Source: Myxococcales bacterium (GTDB lineage Bacteria > Myxococcota_A > Polyangia > Polyangiales > GCA-016699535). Taken from it: a stretch of DNA of 64,000 bases. Location of the stretch: contig JACKDX010000002.1 of NCBI GenBank assembly GCA_020633325.1, positions 248,001 to 312,000 of the forward strand, read 5' to 3'. Positions within the stretch are counted from its first letter, which is position 1. Each line of letters begins with the position of its first letter. Below the pieces are notes generated by a model. The model was not told the origin of the DNA. It searched no databases and worked only from the letters and a program-made list of their open reading frames with translations. Made by a program: the position numbers and the translations under genes. Shown here in pieces: positions 45,162-54,100 of the stretch.

Positions 45162-46571
45162 ATGTTTTCTGTGCCAAGAGTATGCTTTTTGCTGATGCTT
45201 CTGTGTGCGTGTGAGAACGCGGGGCAGAAAAAAAAGGTCCCCGCTGAAGCCGGCCCCACTTCACAGCCCACCGCCCCTCAAGAAGTCGTCCACGAAGTTC
45301 AGGCGGGGGAAACCTTATGGGATATCGCTAGGAGCTATGATGTGCGCATTGCTGACCTCCTTCACATCAACCAACTGGGTCCTCAAGATCAAAACCTGGT
45401 GCGCATTGGTCAGAGGTTGCGCATCCCGGGAGCAAAGCACACAGTAACAGTTGAAACGGCCGAAGACAGACAAAAAGCCCGCGATGCGGAGCGCGGGAAG
45501 CTGCCCGTCATTCATGATGGCGCATACCATTTTTTGGCCCCGGGCGAATCGCTTTGGAGCTTGGCGCGGCTTTACGATGTGCCGCTCGATACCATCATGG
45601 CGCGCAACAAACTGAGCGATGAAGCTGCAGCCGAGCTAAGACCAAACGATCCGATTGTGATCCCCGGCATTCGAGCCAACCAAGTCCGACAGACCGAAAC
45701 GGCTATAAAAACGGGTTTTCTGCACACCATCGAGCCAGGTGAAACGGTTTGGGATTTGGCGAATCGGTACCATATTGCCGTGGCCGAAATCATGGCCGCG
45801 AATAACTTCAAAGAGGCGCAAGTGATAGCGCTCAAGCCCAGCGATCAGGTGTGGATCCCTGGGGTTTCCAAGGACAAGAAGGGCCGGATCCAAACGCCGC
45901 CCACCAAGCGACAACGTGGCGTGACCGCCGGTGCAAAGCGCATGGGACTCGGGACCAAACAAGCTGCAGGGCGCATTCTGCGGGGAGCCATTCAACCTCA
46001 ATGGATACGTGCCGCCGGTGGCACTGGCAGATTGCCGGGCACACTTAAGTGGCCGGTCACTAAGGGATGGTTTGTTCGTGGTTTTGGCTCGGGCGAGGGG
46101 GGATACCATTTGGCGATAGACATCATGGGGAAAATTGGATGGAACGTACGCGCGGCGGCTCCAGGAATCGTGGCTTATGCGGGCGATGAGGTCAGAGGCT
46201 ATGGAAACATGGTGCTCGTGATACATCCCGGTGGATGGGCCACCATGTACGCGCACAATTCCGTGAACTTTGTTGTGGCCGGAGAACGAGTCAATCGCGG
46301 CGCTGTACTGGCAGAAGTGGGAAGTACCGGCATCAGTCGTGGACCCCACGTGCATTTCGAGCTGATCTTCCGGGGCCAGAATTGTGATCCCTTGCCCTTG
46401 TTTCGTCCCGGGGTGCGTCATCGTCACAAGGACGGAAGCACACACCAAGCCACATGGAGCAATCCAGCTAAGCGCCCGAAGGCGGTTAGCTGTGCTCCGC
46501 GACGACGCCACCCGCATTCACGGTGGGTCACGGAAGAGGATCCCGGGGCGGGCACCGAAGCTGTCCCATGA
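45162..46571 (+). CDS. LysM/M23 peptidoglycan endopeptidase lipoprotein
   Basis: A 469-aa exported lipoprotein (lipobox LLCAC near residue 17) with three LysM peptidoglycan-binding domains (about 43-88, 118-165, 187-235), each with VQAGETLWDIA-like starts. A C-terminal M23/LytM endopeptidase follows (about 290-400): GYHLAIDI for the HxxxD zinc ligands, a conserved YAHN motif and GPHVHFEL for the HxH. It resembles NlpD/EnvC-like proteins that activate amidases, but the zinc ligands are present, so it could be an active endopeptidase. A basic, low-complexity tail of about 60 residues follows. Confidence 0.88.
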   Translation: MFSVPRVCFLLMLLCACENAGQKKKVPAEAGPTSQPTAPQEVVHEVQAGETLWDIARSYDVRIADLLHINQLGPQDQNLVRIGQRLRIPGAKHTVTVETAEDRQKARDAERGKLPVIHDGAYHFLAPGESLWSLARLYDVPLDTIMARNKLSDEAAAELRPNDPIVIPGIRANQVRQTETAIKTGFLHTIEPGETVWDLANRYHIAVAEIMAANNFKEAQVIALKPSDQVWIPGVSKDKKGRIQTPPTKRQRGVTAGAKRMGLGTKQAAGRILRGAIQPQWIRAAGGTGRLPGTLKWPVTKGWFVRGFGSGEGGYHLAIDIMGKIGWNVRAAAPGIVAYAGDEVRGYGNMVLVIHPGGWATMYAHNSVNFVVAGERVNRGAVLAEVGSTGISRGPHVHFELIFRGQNCDPLPLFRPGVRHRHKDGSTHQATWSNPAKRPKAVSCAPRRRHPHSRWVTEEDPGAGTEAVP

Positions 46572-46589
46572 CAACTGCGTTTTTTTTTT
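46559..46589 (+). terminator. Intrinsic terminator after the LysM/M23 gene
   Basis: Stem AGCTGTC/GACAACT (6 of 7 pairs) with loop CCAT, then GCG and ten T residues. The LysM stop codon lies in the stem-loop. The T-run ends 9 bp before the next gene's ATG. Confidence 0.6.
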
Positions 46590-46598
46590 GTAGGCTCG

Positions 46599-47069
46599 AT
46601 GGCTATGACCGAACCCCCCCTTCCGCCATCCACGCCACCAAGTGATCCGTGGCATTCGCCAGTTGCACCTGCTCCTGCGGAATCGCCGCTGAAAACTGGG
46701 CTAAAACGTACGTGGGTCGTGGTGCTTCTCAGCGTGCTGGGATCGCTCTGTGTGCTTTCTACAATATGCTTTGTATCTTGCGGATTACTGTTCAAGAAGG
46801 GCAAACAAGAGAGTTCAGCGCAACTCGTCATTAGGCTAAAAGAAGCCGCTGCACTTCACCCTAACGGCACACAATACATGAAAGATATTAACCAGTTCGC
46901 AGCTCATATCAAGAACGACGACTTGGATTTTACGGAATTTGCTCGTGTGCTCGGGCGCGTACAGGCTGCAGATGCTGACAAGACGATTGATGCTCGCGAG
47001 ATGGACTCACTCATGATTCTGGTGCGTGATGTCAATCGGAGGAGTCAGGTCCACCAAGACCAGGACTAG
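46599..47069 (+). CDS. Small single-pass membrane protein of unknown function
   Basis: A 156-aa protein. Pro-rich cytoplasmic N-terminus (MAMTEPPLPPSTPPSDPW), one hydrophobic helix (about 39-62, VVVLLSVLGSLCVLSTICFV, followed by a Cys), then an about 90-residue acidic helical region (LVIRLKEAAALHPNGTQY, DINQFAAHIKNDDLDFTEF). No family is recognised. An adjacent ATG at 46605 could also start it. It lies 30 bp upstream of the phosphonopyruvate decarboxylase gene, on the same strand, and so may share its transcript. Confidence 0.6.
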   Translation: MAMTEPPLPPSTPPSDPWHSPVAPAPAESPLKTGLKRTWVVVLLSVLGSLCVLSTICFVSCGLLFKKGKQESSAQLVIRLKEAAALHPNGTQYMKDINQFAAHIKNDDLDFTEFARVLGRVQAADADKTIDAREMDSLMILVRDVNRRSQVHQDQD

Positions 47070-47098
47070 CGAGGACCGCAAGGCGTAAAGAGGAAGTA

Positions 47099-48226
47099 AT
47101 GCTTGAGCCAAAAGATGTTTTAGACACACTGACTCAGTCGGGGGTGGAATTTTTTTCTGGGGTACCGGATTCCCTGCTTAAGTCGTTTTGTGCATATGTG
47201 ACGGACAATACGAGCGCCAAACAACACGTTATCACGGCAAATGAAGGCGGCGCTTTAGCATTAGCTGCCGGTTCCTATCTTGCTACGGGAAAACTGGGAT
47301 TGGTGTACATGCAAAACTCCGGGCTTGGCAATGCGGTCAATCCCTTGACATCGCTTGCGGATCCGGAGGTGTACGGCATCCCAATGTTGCTGATGGTCGG
47401 TTGGAGGGGCGAGCCGGACTCGAAGGATGAACCACAGCATGTGAAAATGGGCAAAGTCACGCTCGAACTGCTGTCTGCTTTAGGGGTCCAGCACGCGATA
47501 CTACCGGACGACTGGGCGGTGGCGAAGCCCTTGTTGAGCTTCGCGGTGGAGCAAGCCAAGTCTAACAATGCTCCCTTTGCGCTGGTTGTTCCCAAAGACA
47601 CGTTTGCAAACTACGCGTTGCAGACCAAGTCGCAGGCGAGTCCGTATGAGATGAGTCGCGAGCAAGCTTTGGGGATCGTATTAGAGCATATCGAACCGAA
47701 CGCACTCGTGGTGTGTACGACGGGTATGCCATCGCGCGAACTCTTTGAGTGGCGCGAACGCCGAGGAGAAGCCCATGCGTCTGACTTTTTAACGGTGGGA
47801 TGTATGGGACATGCATCCCAAATCGCGTTGGGTGTAGCGCTTCAGCAACCGGAGAGGCCCGTGTACTGTATCGATGGCGATGGCGCTGTGATTATGCATA
47901 TGGGTGCGCTGAGCACGATCGGTGCACTTGCGCCGAATAATTTTCGACACGTGGTACTCAACAATGCTGCACATGACAGCGTCGGCGGGCAGCCCACCGT
48001 GGGCTTTGCGGTAGATTTCGCAGCGATTGCACGCGGCTGTGGCTATAACGGAGCGGTTCGAGCTGACAATGACACAGACTTACGTAGCCATCTTCAGGCG
48101 CTGACGTCTGGCGGCGGGCCAGTGTTGGTGGAAATACGCATCCATAAGGGCGCAAGACCGGATTTGGGGCGCCCGACCGAGAGCCCCGCGGCTCTCAAAC
48201 GATCCGTAATGCATTACCTGGCGTAG
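47099..48226 (+). CDS. Phosphonopyruvate decarboxylase
   Basis: Thiamin-diphosphate enzyme converting 3-phosphonopyruvate to phosphonoacetaldehyde, the committed step after PEP mutase in phosphonate synthesis. 375 aa; GAGGAA Shine-Dalgarno. ThDP domain with the catalytic Glu in TANEGGALALAAG (about 43-48), the pyrophosphate motif DGDGAVIMHMGALSTIG and the terminal NN in VVLNNAAHDSVGGQPT. This last stretch is characteristic of AepY/Fom2-type enzymes rather than general pyruvate decarboxylases. No PEP mutase, AEP transaminase or other phosphonate gene is in the window, so the pathway context is missing. Confidence 0.85.
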   Translation: MLEPKDVLDTLTQSGVEFFSGVPDSLLKSFCAYVTDNTSAKQHVITANEGGALALAAGSYLATGKLGLVYMQNSGLGNAVNPLTSLADPEVYGIPMLLMVGWRGEPDSKDEPQHVKMGKVTLELLSALGVQHAILPDDWAVAKPLLSFAVEQAKSNNAPFALVVPKDTFANYALQTKSQASPYEMSREQALGIVLEHIEPNALVVCTTGMPSRELFEWRERRGEAHASDFLTVGCMGHASQIALGVALQQPERPVYCIDGDGAVIMHMGALSTIGALAPNNFRHVVLNNAAHDSVGGQPTVGFAVDFAAIARGCGYNGAVRADNDTDLRSHLQALTSGGGPVLVEIRIHKGARPDLGRPTESPAALKRSVMHYLA

Positions 48227-48245
48227 CGCCAAGATGCCCAAGGTC

Positions 48246-48593
48246 TTAGGAGTTTGCTGGCTCTCGGAGTTGGTCCGATTTGGCCGCGAGAATAAAATCG
48301 CTTTCGGTCAATCCATCGATCTTATGCGTCCAAATATCAAGCCGAACTTTCCCCCAGCTGAGCAAGATATCAGGGTGGTGTCCCTCACTCTCCGCAAGCT
48401 CGCCTACGCGATTTACGAAGTCGAGAGCTTGTATAAAGTTTTCGAAAGCGAACGTCTTGCTCAAGTGGTGCCCATCGACTAGCTGCCATTCTCCTCCAAG
48501 TTCACGCAGCAAGTATGCACACTGTTCGGCTGATAGTGCTTGAACCCCTCCCATGCACGGAACACAATGCTTGCTACTGAGCACATCGGGCAT
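48246..48593 (-). CDS. 4a-hydroxytetrahydrobiopterin (pterin-4a-carbinolamine) dehydratase
   Basis: A 115-aa protein that regenerates dihydrobiopterin, usually paired with aromatic amino-acid hydroxylases, though many bacteria carry it alone. The active-site segment EGHHPDILLSWG and the TH in DIWTHKIDGLT follow family consensus. ATG 48593 (MPDVLSSKHCVPCMGG) fits family N-termini; its ATG is separated by one base from the preceding stop (TGACATG), indicating coupled translation with the large lipoprotein gene. Frame extends to 48620. Confidence 0.85.
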   Translation of the reverse strand: MPDVLSSKHCVPCMGGVQALSAEQCAYLLRELGGEWQLVDGHHLSKTFAFENFIQALDFVNRVGELAESEGHHPDILLSWGKVRLDIWTHKIDGLTESDFILAAKSDQLREPANS

Positions 48594-48594
48594 G

Positions 48595-50628
48595 TCAGGG
48601 ACCATAATACAAACTACCATGATAGGCGAAGTAGTCAGGAGCCATTATGGGAAACACGTTCTCGATATGAAACGGCGGCATCGACGGAATCGGTATCGGT
48701 CCAATATGGTTGAGTAAGCTCTTAAGCTCTTCTTCGAACAGCGTCGTCAACACCTCATCCAATATCGGTCCGTTGGGAAACGATTCAACAGCCTGGGTTG
48801 CGTCGGCGGCTAAAGTAAAGGAAACGGGGTCGATACGCACTGAGCGACTATCTGCCACAATCACCACCTGAGCTCGCAACGCAAGGGACAGTTCAAAAAG
48901 CACGACCTCAGGCTCTTGCTGACTGACAGCTTTCACGCGCATATCGGGGAGAAGCATCGTCACCGTGTTGTCCCTTGTTTGGCGCAAGACAGGAGGCAGA
49001 GGGGTGATGACATCGAAACGGACGGTGGATTGCGGGTCCGCTGCAGTTGACACTGGAAGTAAAGAGGACAGTTCGCCAACGGTAAGGGACTCCCCACCAA
49101 AGTTGGGTTGGATCAATTGCTGATTAAAATATCCCGATGCCCACGCGGTATAAAGCCCAGCATTTACGAGATCGGAGGAAACCGCCGCCGCCACGTTTCC
49201 GCCGGACAGCGTCAATGGCGCCTGCGCCCGCCTGGCATTGACCAAGGTGCCAGGACCGAACATGATGGGATCAGCCGCGCGGATGCCGACACTCCCCGAC
49301 ATCTGTAATACCGACCCATTCGCATCAAACCGCTCTAGAGTCCCACTGACCCTGCCCCTAACCCCCGCAATGGCGATGTCTTTGGCGAGCTCGATCTCTA
49401 GTGCTTGCCTGAGCGCCGCCTGGGCGTGGCGATGGAGTTCGCCCCGAAGTGTGTCCTGGGCTTTCTGACGCAACACTTGCCGGATGACGGGCGCCTGGGC
49501 CACCTGGTGGTAAAACTCGTTCGACATGGATAATGCGCAGTCATCGAGATTGGGACACACTGAGACACTCGGCCACGACAACTCGACCTGAGGACGGCCG
49601 TCTTGAGCGTAGGGACGCGCGGTGAAGTTTGCAGTAATTTCGCGCACATAGACGCTGCCCGATGCATCGGGCACAATATCGGAAAGAAACGCGAAAGAAA
49701 CGCGGCTGTGGTATACCGAGGCCCGTATTTCGAGTGCTCCATTTCTGAGATATGTCTGAAGTTTGATGCCGCCGTGCTCAAATCCGGTGGCTCGGATGGC
49801 ATAATAGAGCGTTCCCTGATTGCTGTATGCCGAGGCGAGCGGGTTCAAGCTTAGCAACATGCTGGAGAAATCTCTCGCATTCACGACCTGTTCAACATAT
49901 GCGGAGATCGCATCAACCGCGGTCTGTCCCATAGAGAACGTGAAAGCTTGAGGTATCTCCGCACCCGCTTGGACATCAGAAAAATCTCCAATAATAAGCG
50001 CGATACGCCGGCATGTGGTATGCCCTGCGCGATCAACGGCGCACAGACGCCGGCGCTCGGCCCCGGGGGTCACCGGCTCGCTTAGCGCGAAGCGTCCATC
50101 GGGCCCACTCACTGTCACCTGCCTACCACGCATGGAGGGATCGGTCGGGTCGGTGAGCAGTAGCTGTTGAAGATGGTCGTCGAGAATGTGTCCGGTGACG
50201 TTCAGGCGATTCCCTTTCAAAAACCCGTAGCCCTCCGAGAGGGGCGCATCGAATTCCAGCTTGGGCTGAGCATCGTCACAATAGAAATCCACGTGGGTGG
50301 TCAGATCCGTGCCCGGGACCCATACGTCAATCCGCTGCACCTCGTCGCACGTCTCAAGTTTTACCGGCGCGTTAATGGCGTTATGGCGAATCGCAACAGG
50401 CGTGTCGTTCACGTAGGCCTCGCTGATATCGCTATCTGTTAGGCGGAGAGAGGCCTTGAGGATGACGGTTTTTGATGGCAGAAATCCGGCTGGTTTCGGC
50501 GAGACAATCCGCAACCACCCCTGGGCGGATCTCGCTTCAATCCGAGAGGTATGTTGCGGGTCTCTCGATGGGGTTGGCACACAGGAATATGCGCCCCACA
50601 CAAAGACTATCAGTAGGACTGGTTTCAT
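48595..50628 (-). CDS. Large lipoprotein, possible TULIP-like lipid-binding fold
   Basis: A 677-aa predicted lipoprotein: MKPVLLIVFVWGAYSC has a hydrophobic leader and Cys16. The first about 200 residues look like Ig-like strands with Cys; residues about 210-677 are beta-rich with a long amphipathic helix (LRQKAQDTLRGELHRH) and terminal LLNHIGPIPIPSMPPF, a pattern seen in bactericidal/permeability-increasing (TULIP) lipid-binding proteins. The fold assignment is tentative and no ligand is known. Translation is coupled to the pterin dehydratase. Divergent from the epimerase. Confidence 0.65.
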   Translation of the reverse strand: MKPVLLIVFVWGAYSCVPTPSRDPQHTSRIEARSAQGWLRIVSPKPAGFLPSKTVILKASLRLTDSDISEAYVNDTPVAIRHNAINAPVKLETCDEVQRIDVWVPGTDLTTHVDFYCDDAQPKLEFDAPLSEGYGFLKGNRLNVTGHILDDHLQQLLLTDPTDPSMRGRQVTVSGPDGRFALSEPVTPGAERRRLCAVDRAGHTTCRRIALIIGDFSDVQAGAEIPQAFTFSMGQTAVDAISAYVEQVVNARDFSSMLLSLNPLASAYSNQGTLYYAIRATGFEHGGIKLQTYLRNGALEIRASVYHSRVSFAFLSDIVPDASGSVYVREITANFTARPYAQDGRPQVELSWPSVSVCPNLDDCALSMSNEFYHQVAQAPVIRQVLRQKAQDTLRGELHRHAQAALRQALEIELAKDIAIAGVRGRVSGTLERFDANGSVLQMSGSVGIRAADPIMFGPGTLVNARRAQAPLTLSGGNVAAAVSSDLVNAGLYTAWASGYFNQQLIQPNFGGESLTVGELSSLLPVSTAADPQSTVRFDVITPLPPVLRQTRDNTVTMLLPDMRVKAVSQQEPEVVLFELSLALRAQVVIVADSRSVRIDPVSFTLAADATQAVESFPNGPILDEVLTTLFEEELKSLLNHIGPIPIPSMPPFHIENVFPIMAPDYFAYHGSLYYGP

Positions 50629-50722
50629 AAAAATAGCGCGCTACACTAGCGCACAATGACGCTAGCGCGACACCATGTCAGGTGCAAGCTCAGCGCCTCG
50701 CGGACGCATCGGAGAAGAAATC

Positions 50723-51712
50723 ATGTCAGTCGAGTTGCCAGGCAAAGCAATGATCACGGGGGCAAGTGGCTTCATCGGTGGGCGCCTGCGCGACACACTT
50801 GCTGCCGGCGGAACCGAGGTCGTTGCGTTGCGCCGTCGCGGCTCGTTACCGTCGCCGAACAGTCGCACTGTTGAGGTCGATTACGCGGACAAAAATATGC
50901 TGACGCGCGTGTTGACTGATGAGCGTCCGGATTACCTTTTCCATGTGGCAGGCGCGACAAAGGGTCGTACATATATCGATTTTCGTGAGGCCAACGTCAC
51001 CCCCACCGCTAACCTCTATCACGCTGCGAAAGAGGGCTGTCCCAATCTCAAGCGCTTCGTACTGACCTCCTCGCTCGCGGCTTTTGGTCCATCCGATCGA
51101 CACTGGCGTCACAACGGAGAGACGCAACCAAGGCCCATCGAGTATTACGGGCAAAGCAAGCTTGAAGCGGAGCGGGCGCTCACAAACGACTTGGCCCTTC
51201 CATGGACGATTGTTCGTCCCGGCGGGGTCTATGGGCCTGGAGATGTGGATTATTTTACGCTTTTTAAATCCATACACCGCGGACTCAACGTATTTTTTGG
51301 AAATCGCGAGCGGCTATTTTCCGCCGTGTTCGTGGATGATTTTATCCGTGCACTGATCCAGTCAGCACAAAGCCCGAACAGTGTTGGGAAAGGGTATTTC
51401 ATTTGTGATGGCTCGCCGGTGAGCTGGGAGGCCTTCCAGCGCCGCATCGTTGAGGTCTCAGGCAAGCGTGTGCGCGAGCTCGATTTGCCAGAGACGTTGG
51501 TATATCTGAGCGCGTGGGGTGGCGAACTCTTGACACGCTTCGATGGCAAACCGCGCCTTTTCAATCGGCAGAAGGCCCGCATGGGCGCTCAGTCGGCATG
51601 GACGTGCGATCATGGGGAGGCGCGGAAAGACTTTGGATATACGCCTCGGGTCATGATGCCTGAGGGCGTCGAGCGCACCTATGTTTGGTATCAGAGTCAA
51701 GGTTGGCTTTGA
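50723..51712 (+). CDS. NAD-dependent epimerase/dehydratase family protein
   Basis: Extended SDR of 329 aa. The cofactor motif is ITGASGFIGGRL (TGxxGFIG); the catalytic residues are Ser in LTSSLAAFG and the YYGQSK Tyr/Lys pair. It also carries IVRPGGVYGPGD. The frame is open upstream to 50675, but ATG 50723 has a GGAGAAG site and gives the typical start. Family members act on sugar nucleotides or on sterol/flavanone-like substrates; this one cannot be resolved. Converges on the GGDEF gene with adjacent stops. Confidence 0.87.
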   Translation: MSVELPGKAMITGASGFIGGRLRDTLAAGGTEVVALRRRGSLPSPNSRTVEVDYADKNMLTRVLTDERPDYLFHVAGATKGRTYIDFREANVTPTANLYHAAKEGCPNLKRFVLTSSLAAFGPSDRHWRHNGETQPRPIEYYGQSKLEAERALTNDLALPWTIVRPGGVYGPGDVDYFTLFKSIHRGLNVFFGNRERLFSAVFVDDFIRALIQSAQSPNSVGKGYFICDGSPVSWEAFQRRIVEVSGKRVRELDLPETLVYLSAWGGELLTRFDGKPRLFNRQKARMGAQSAWTCDHGEARKDFGYTPRVMMPEGVERTYVWYQSQGWL

Positions 51713-52612
51713 TCACGCCTTTGTCTGGTTGCGCCCCGCACGTTTGGCTTCGTAGAGTTTTTCATCGGCGGTCTTAATCAGCATTTGCTCGTTGGTGATC
51801 GACGGTTGCCACTCCGCCACCCCTAAGCTGATGGTGATGCTCAACTTGAGGCCCTCAAATGCAAACACCTTAGTCTCCACCAGCCGGCGGAGCTTTTCGG
51901 CCAGCTCGGCAGCACCTTTTTGACCGACCTCTGGCAACAGAATGCCAAACTCTTCGCCCCCGATTCGTGCCAAAGAATCGTCACGTCGAATCCGGGATCG
52001 AACAAGATCGGCTATCTGTCGCAACACGGCATCCCCAGCCAGATGGCCATACGTGTCATTGATCTGCTTGAAATGGTCAATGTCAAACAACAGCAACGAA
52101 AAAATACGCTGATATCGTCGGCTGCGAGACATTTCCTTTTCGAGCTCTTCCGAAAAGTAGCGCTTGTTATAGACATCGGTGAGGCCATCGACGGTCATCA
52201 ATCGATAGATTTCTTCATGGTACTGCACCTCGACGTTATCGCCTTTAATGAACTTTAAGATCGTTCCGCCTATTTTGATCTGGTCACCGTCTTTGAGTGC
52301 CACCTCATTGACGAACGTATGGTTGACAGACGTTCCATTGGTGGAACCCAAATCACTAATGACGTACTCCTGCCCCTGCTGCACCACGCGCGCGTGGGTG
52401 CGCGAAACATTGTCCTGGTCAACCTGAATGTCACACTTCGACGAACGTCCGATGCTGACCGGGTCCGCCCCGAGCGGGACACGTCGCCCCAGGTCATCTC
52501 CGTAGATGACCACCAGACATGCTTGATGGTCCACGCCGCCCCTTTTGGGAGCCGAGGTGATGACCGTAACGACCGTTTTGCTTGGATTGGTCGTGCGTTC
52601 GTCGTAGCTCAC
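51713..52612 (-). CDS. FHA-GGDEF diguanylate cyclase
   Basis: Cytoplasmic c-di-GMP synthase of about 299 aa from GTG 52612; a second GTG at 52675 would add 21 residues. The FHA phosphothreonine-binding domain spans about 50-110 (VSIGRSSKCDIQVD, NVSRTHARVV, GSTNGTSVNH). The GGDEF domain reads FDIDHFKQINDTYGH and GGEEFGILLPE, so the active site is intact, but the RxxD inhibitory site before it is not evident. FHA-GGDEF proteins are typical of Myxococcota, linking Ser/Thr phosphorylation to c-di-GMP. The PilZ protein at 21.2-21.9 kb is a potential downstream receptor type. Confidence 0.87.
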   Translation of the reverse strand: MSYDERTTNPSKTVVTVITSAPKRGGVDHQACLVVIYGDDLGRRVPLGADPVSIGRSSKCDIQVDQDNVSRTHARVVQQGQEYVISDLGSTNGTSVNHTFVNEVALKDGDQIKIGGTILKFIKGDNVEVQYHEEIYRLMTVDGLTDVYNKRYFSEELEKEMSRSRRYQRIFSLLLFDIDHFKQINDTYGHLAGDAVLRQIADLVRSRIRRDDSLARIGGEEFGILLPEVGQKGAAELAEKLRRLVETKVFAFEGLKLSITISLGVAEWQPSITNEQMLIKTADEKLYEAKRAGRNQTKA

Positions 52613-52692
52613 CCGCTCAGTGTACTCCGGGTGAGGTGGCCACGGCAAAACTACGTGAGAGGCAGTGTAGGACACGCTCCTCGCTCACGGAC

Positions 52693-52742
52693 GGGGCACC
52701 CACTTTGGGGTTTTTCACCCCGCCGCCCCTGGTTTTTTTTTT
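52693..52742 (+). terminator. Candidate terminator/insulator upstream of the PBP gene
   Basis: Nested stems GGGGC (52693-52697)/GCCCC (52725-52729) and GGGG (52707-52710)/CCCC (52718-52721), followed by ten T residues on the plus strand. It sits in the leader of the divergent GGDEF gene. It could block plus-strand read-through into the PBP gene; the purpose is not proven. Confidence 0.35.
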
Positions 52743-52770
52743 GACTCGCGTGTTTCCGGTTGGCTAGCGT
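52741..52770 (+). promoter_or_regulatory. Weak candidate promoter for the PBP-like gene
   Basis: TTGACT (52741-52746), 18-bp spacer, TAGCGT (52765-52770), 24 bp before the ATG at 52795. The minus-10 element is poor. Confidence 0.25.
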
Positions 52771-52794
52771 ACCCGGGTGCTCCCCAGGTGGAAG

Positions 52795-54006
52795 ATGGAC
52801 TGGCCCTTGATGGCTCTCCTTATAGTGGTAGGAGGGTTTGTTCCGCCACAGGTTTGGGCAGTCCCAGGAGGCGCCGAGATACCCGAGGCCGAGCGCCTAT
52901 CCCCCCTCGAGGTGCCCCACGACTTCAATCCTTCGGCCTACACGGTGAGGGATGGACAGCTGGTGGTATCAACCGATTCGGCCGAGGTGCTGTTAACCCT
53001 CTCAGCGCCGCTACAGCGCGAGATCGAAGCGTTATTGGCACGCTACGAGGTGCCGGCTGCCGGGGTCGTGGTAATGGAACCCAAGACCGGAAAGATTCTT
53101 GCCTATGTCAATCACCAAAGCACGTCGCTGGTGGGTGTGGGCGACATGGTGCGAAGTGCCGAGGCGCCAGCGGCGTCCGTATTTAAGATTGTCACCGCCG
53201 CGGCTCTTATTGATAAGGGTGTCCTTCCGAGCACCGAGATCTGCTACGGCGGCGGTTATCACAGACTGACGGGAGCAGACCTCAAGGACGATCCCAGGCG
53301 AGACCGCGCCTGCGCCACGTTTTCAGACGCCATGGGTCAGTCGATCAACACCATTTTTGCAAAGCTCGCGGTACGTCACCTCGATGCTGAACGTTTGAAG
53401 CGCTATGCCTCGGCGTTTGGTTTTGGTCATAGATTGCCCTTTGATGTACCGTTGCAGCCAAGCGCGATCGATATACCTGTTGAGGAACTCGAATTTGCGC
53501 GCGCGGCAGCGGGGTTTTGGCACACACAACTCTCGCCTCTGCATGGCGCCCTGCTGGCAGCGACGGTGGCTAACCAGGGCCGAATGCCGCGTGCGCACAT
53601 CATTCAAAGTGTGAGATATCCCTGTGGGGAGATGGCCGTTTTACGTGACGCCGCGCCGTTCAGAGCAGTCATCTCTGAAGATACGGCAAGAACGCTCGCG
53701 CAGATGATGACTCGCACGGTCTCGAAGGGCACCGCATTCCGGGCGTTTCATGACAGCGAGGGCAAGCCCTTTCTTCCGGGCATCGATGTCGCGGGCAAGA
53801 CAGGCAGCCTGAGTGCTAGCGATCCCTACCGCGCGTACAGCTGGTGGGTGGGGTTTGCCCCGGCCGAAGCCCCTAGCTATGTCATCTCTGCGCTCATCGT
53901 GAACTCTCCGACATGGCGCATCAAAGCATCTCTTGTTGCGCGTGAGTCGATACGCATGGCGATGCAGGCACAATCGGGCGCGGCTTTAGCAAGCGCGAAC
54001 CCTTAG
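52795..54006 (+). CDS. Penicillin-binding-like transpeptidase
   Basis: A 403-aa exported protein with a signal peptide (MDWPLMALLIVVGGFV...VWA) and a transpeptidase domain only. The serine acyl-enzyme motif is ASVFK (SxxK), the SxN motif GQSINTIFAKLA and the KTG motif AGKTGSLS. No N-terminal dimerisation or PASTA domain is present, so it is shorter than classical class B PBPs. It may be a D,D-transpeptidase or carboxypeptidase acting on periplasmic peptidoglycan. ATG 52795 has AGGTGG just upstream; an upstream GTG at 52777 is less likely. Confidence 0.85.
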   Translation: MDWPLMALLIVVGGFVPPQVWAVPGGAEIPEAERLSPLEVPHDFNPSAYTVRDGQLVVSTDSAEVLLTLSAPLQREIEALLARYEVPAAGVVVMEPKTGKILAYVNHQSTSLVGVGDMVRSAEAPAASVFKIVTAAALIDKGVLPSTEICYGGGYHRLTGADLKDDPRRDRACATFSDAMGQSINTIFAKLAVRHLDAERLKRYASAFGFGHRLPFDVPLQPSAIDIPVEELEFARAAAGFWHTQLSPLHGALLAATVANQGRMPRAHIIQSVRYPCGEMAVLRDAAPFRAVISEDTARTLAQMMTRTVSKGTAFRAFHDSEGKPFLPGIDVAGKTGSLSASDPYRAYSWWVGFAPAEAPSYVISALIVNSPTWRIKASLVARESIRMAMQAQSGAALASANP

Positions 54007-54100
54007 CGGGCGGCTTCAGGCTGCTGCTTCCTCGAAGGGGCTCTTGGGACGCATATTAAACGCACGCCCAAAGTGTGTTATGACGCCTCCGAGGTGAATT

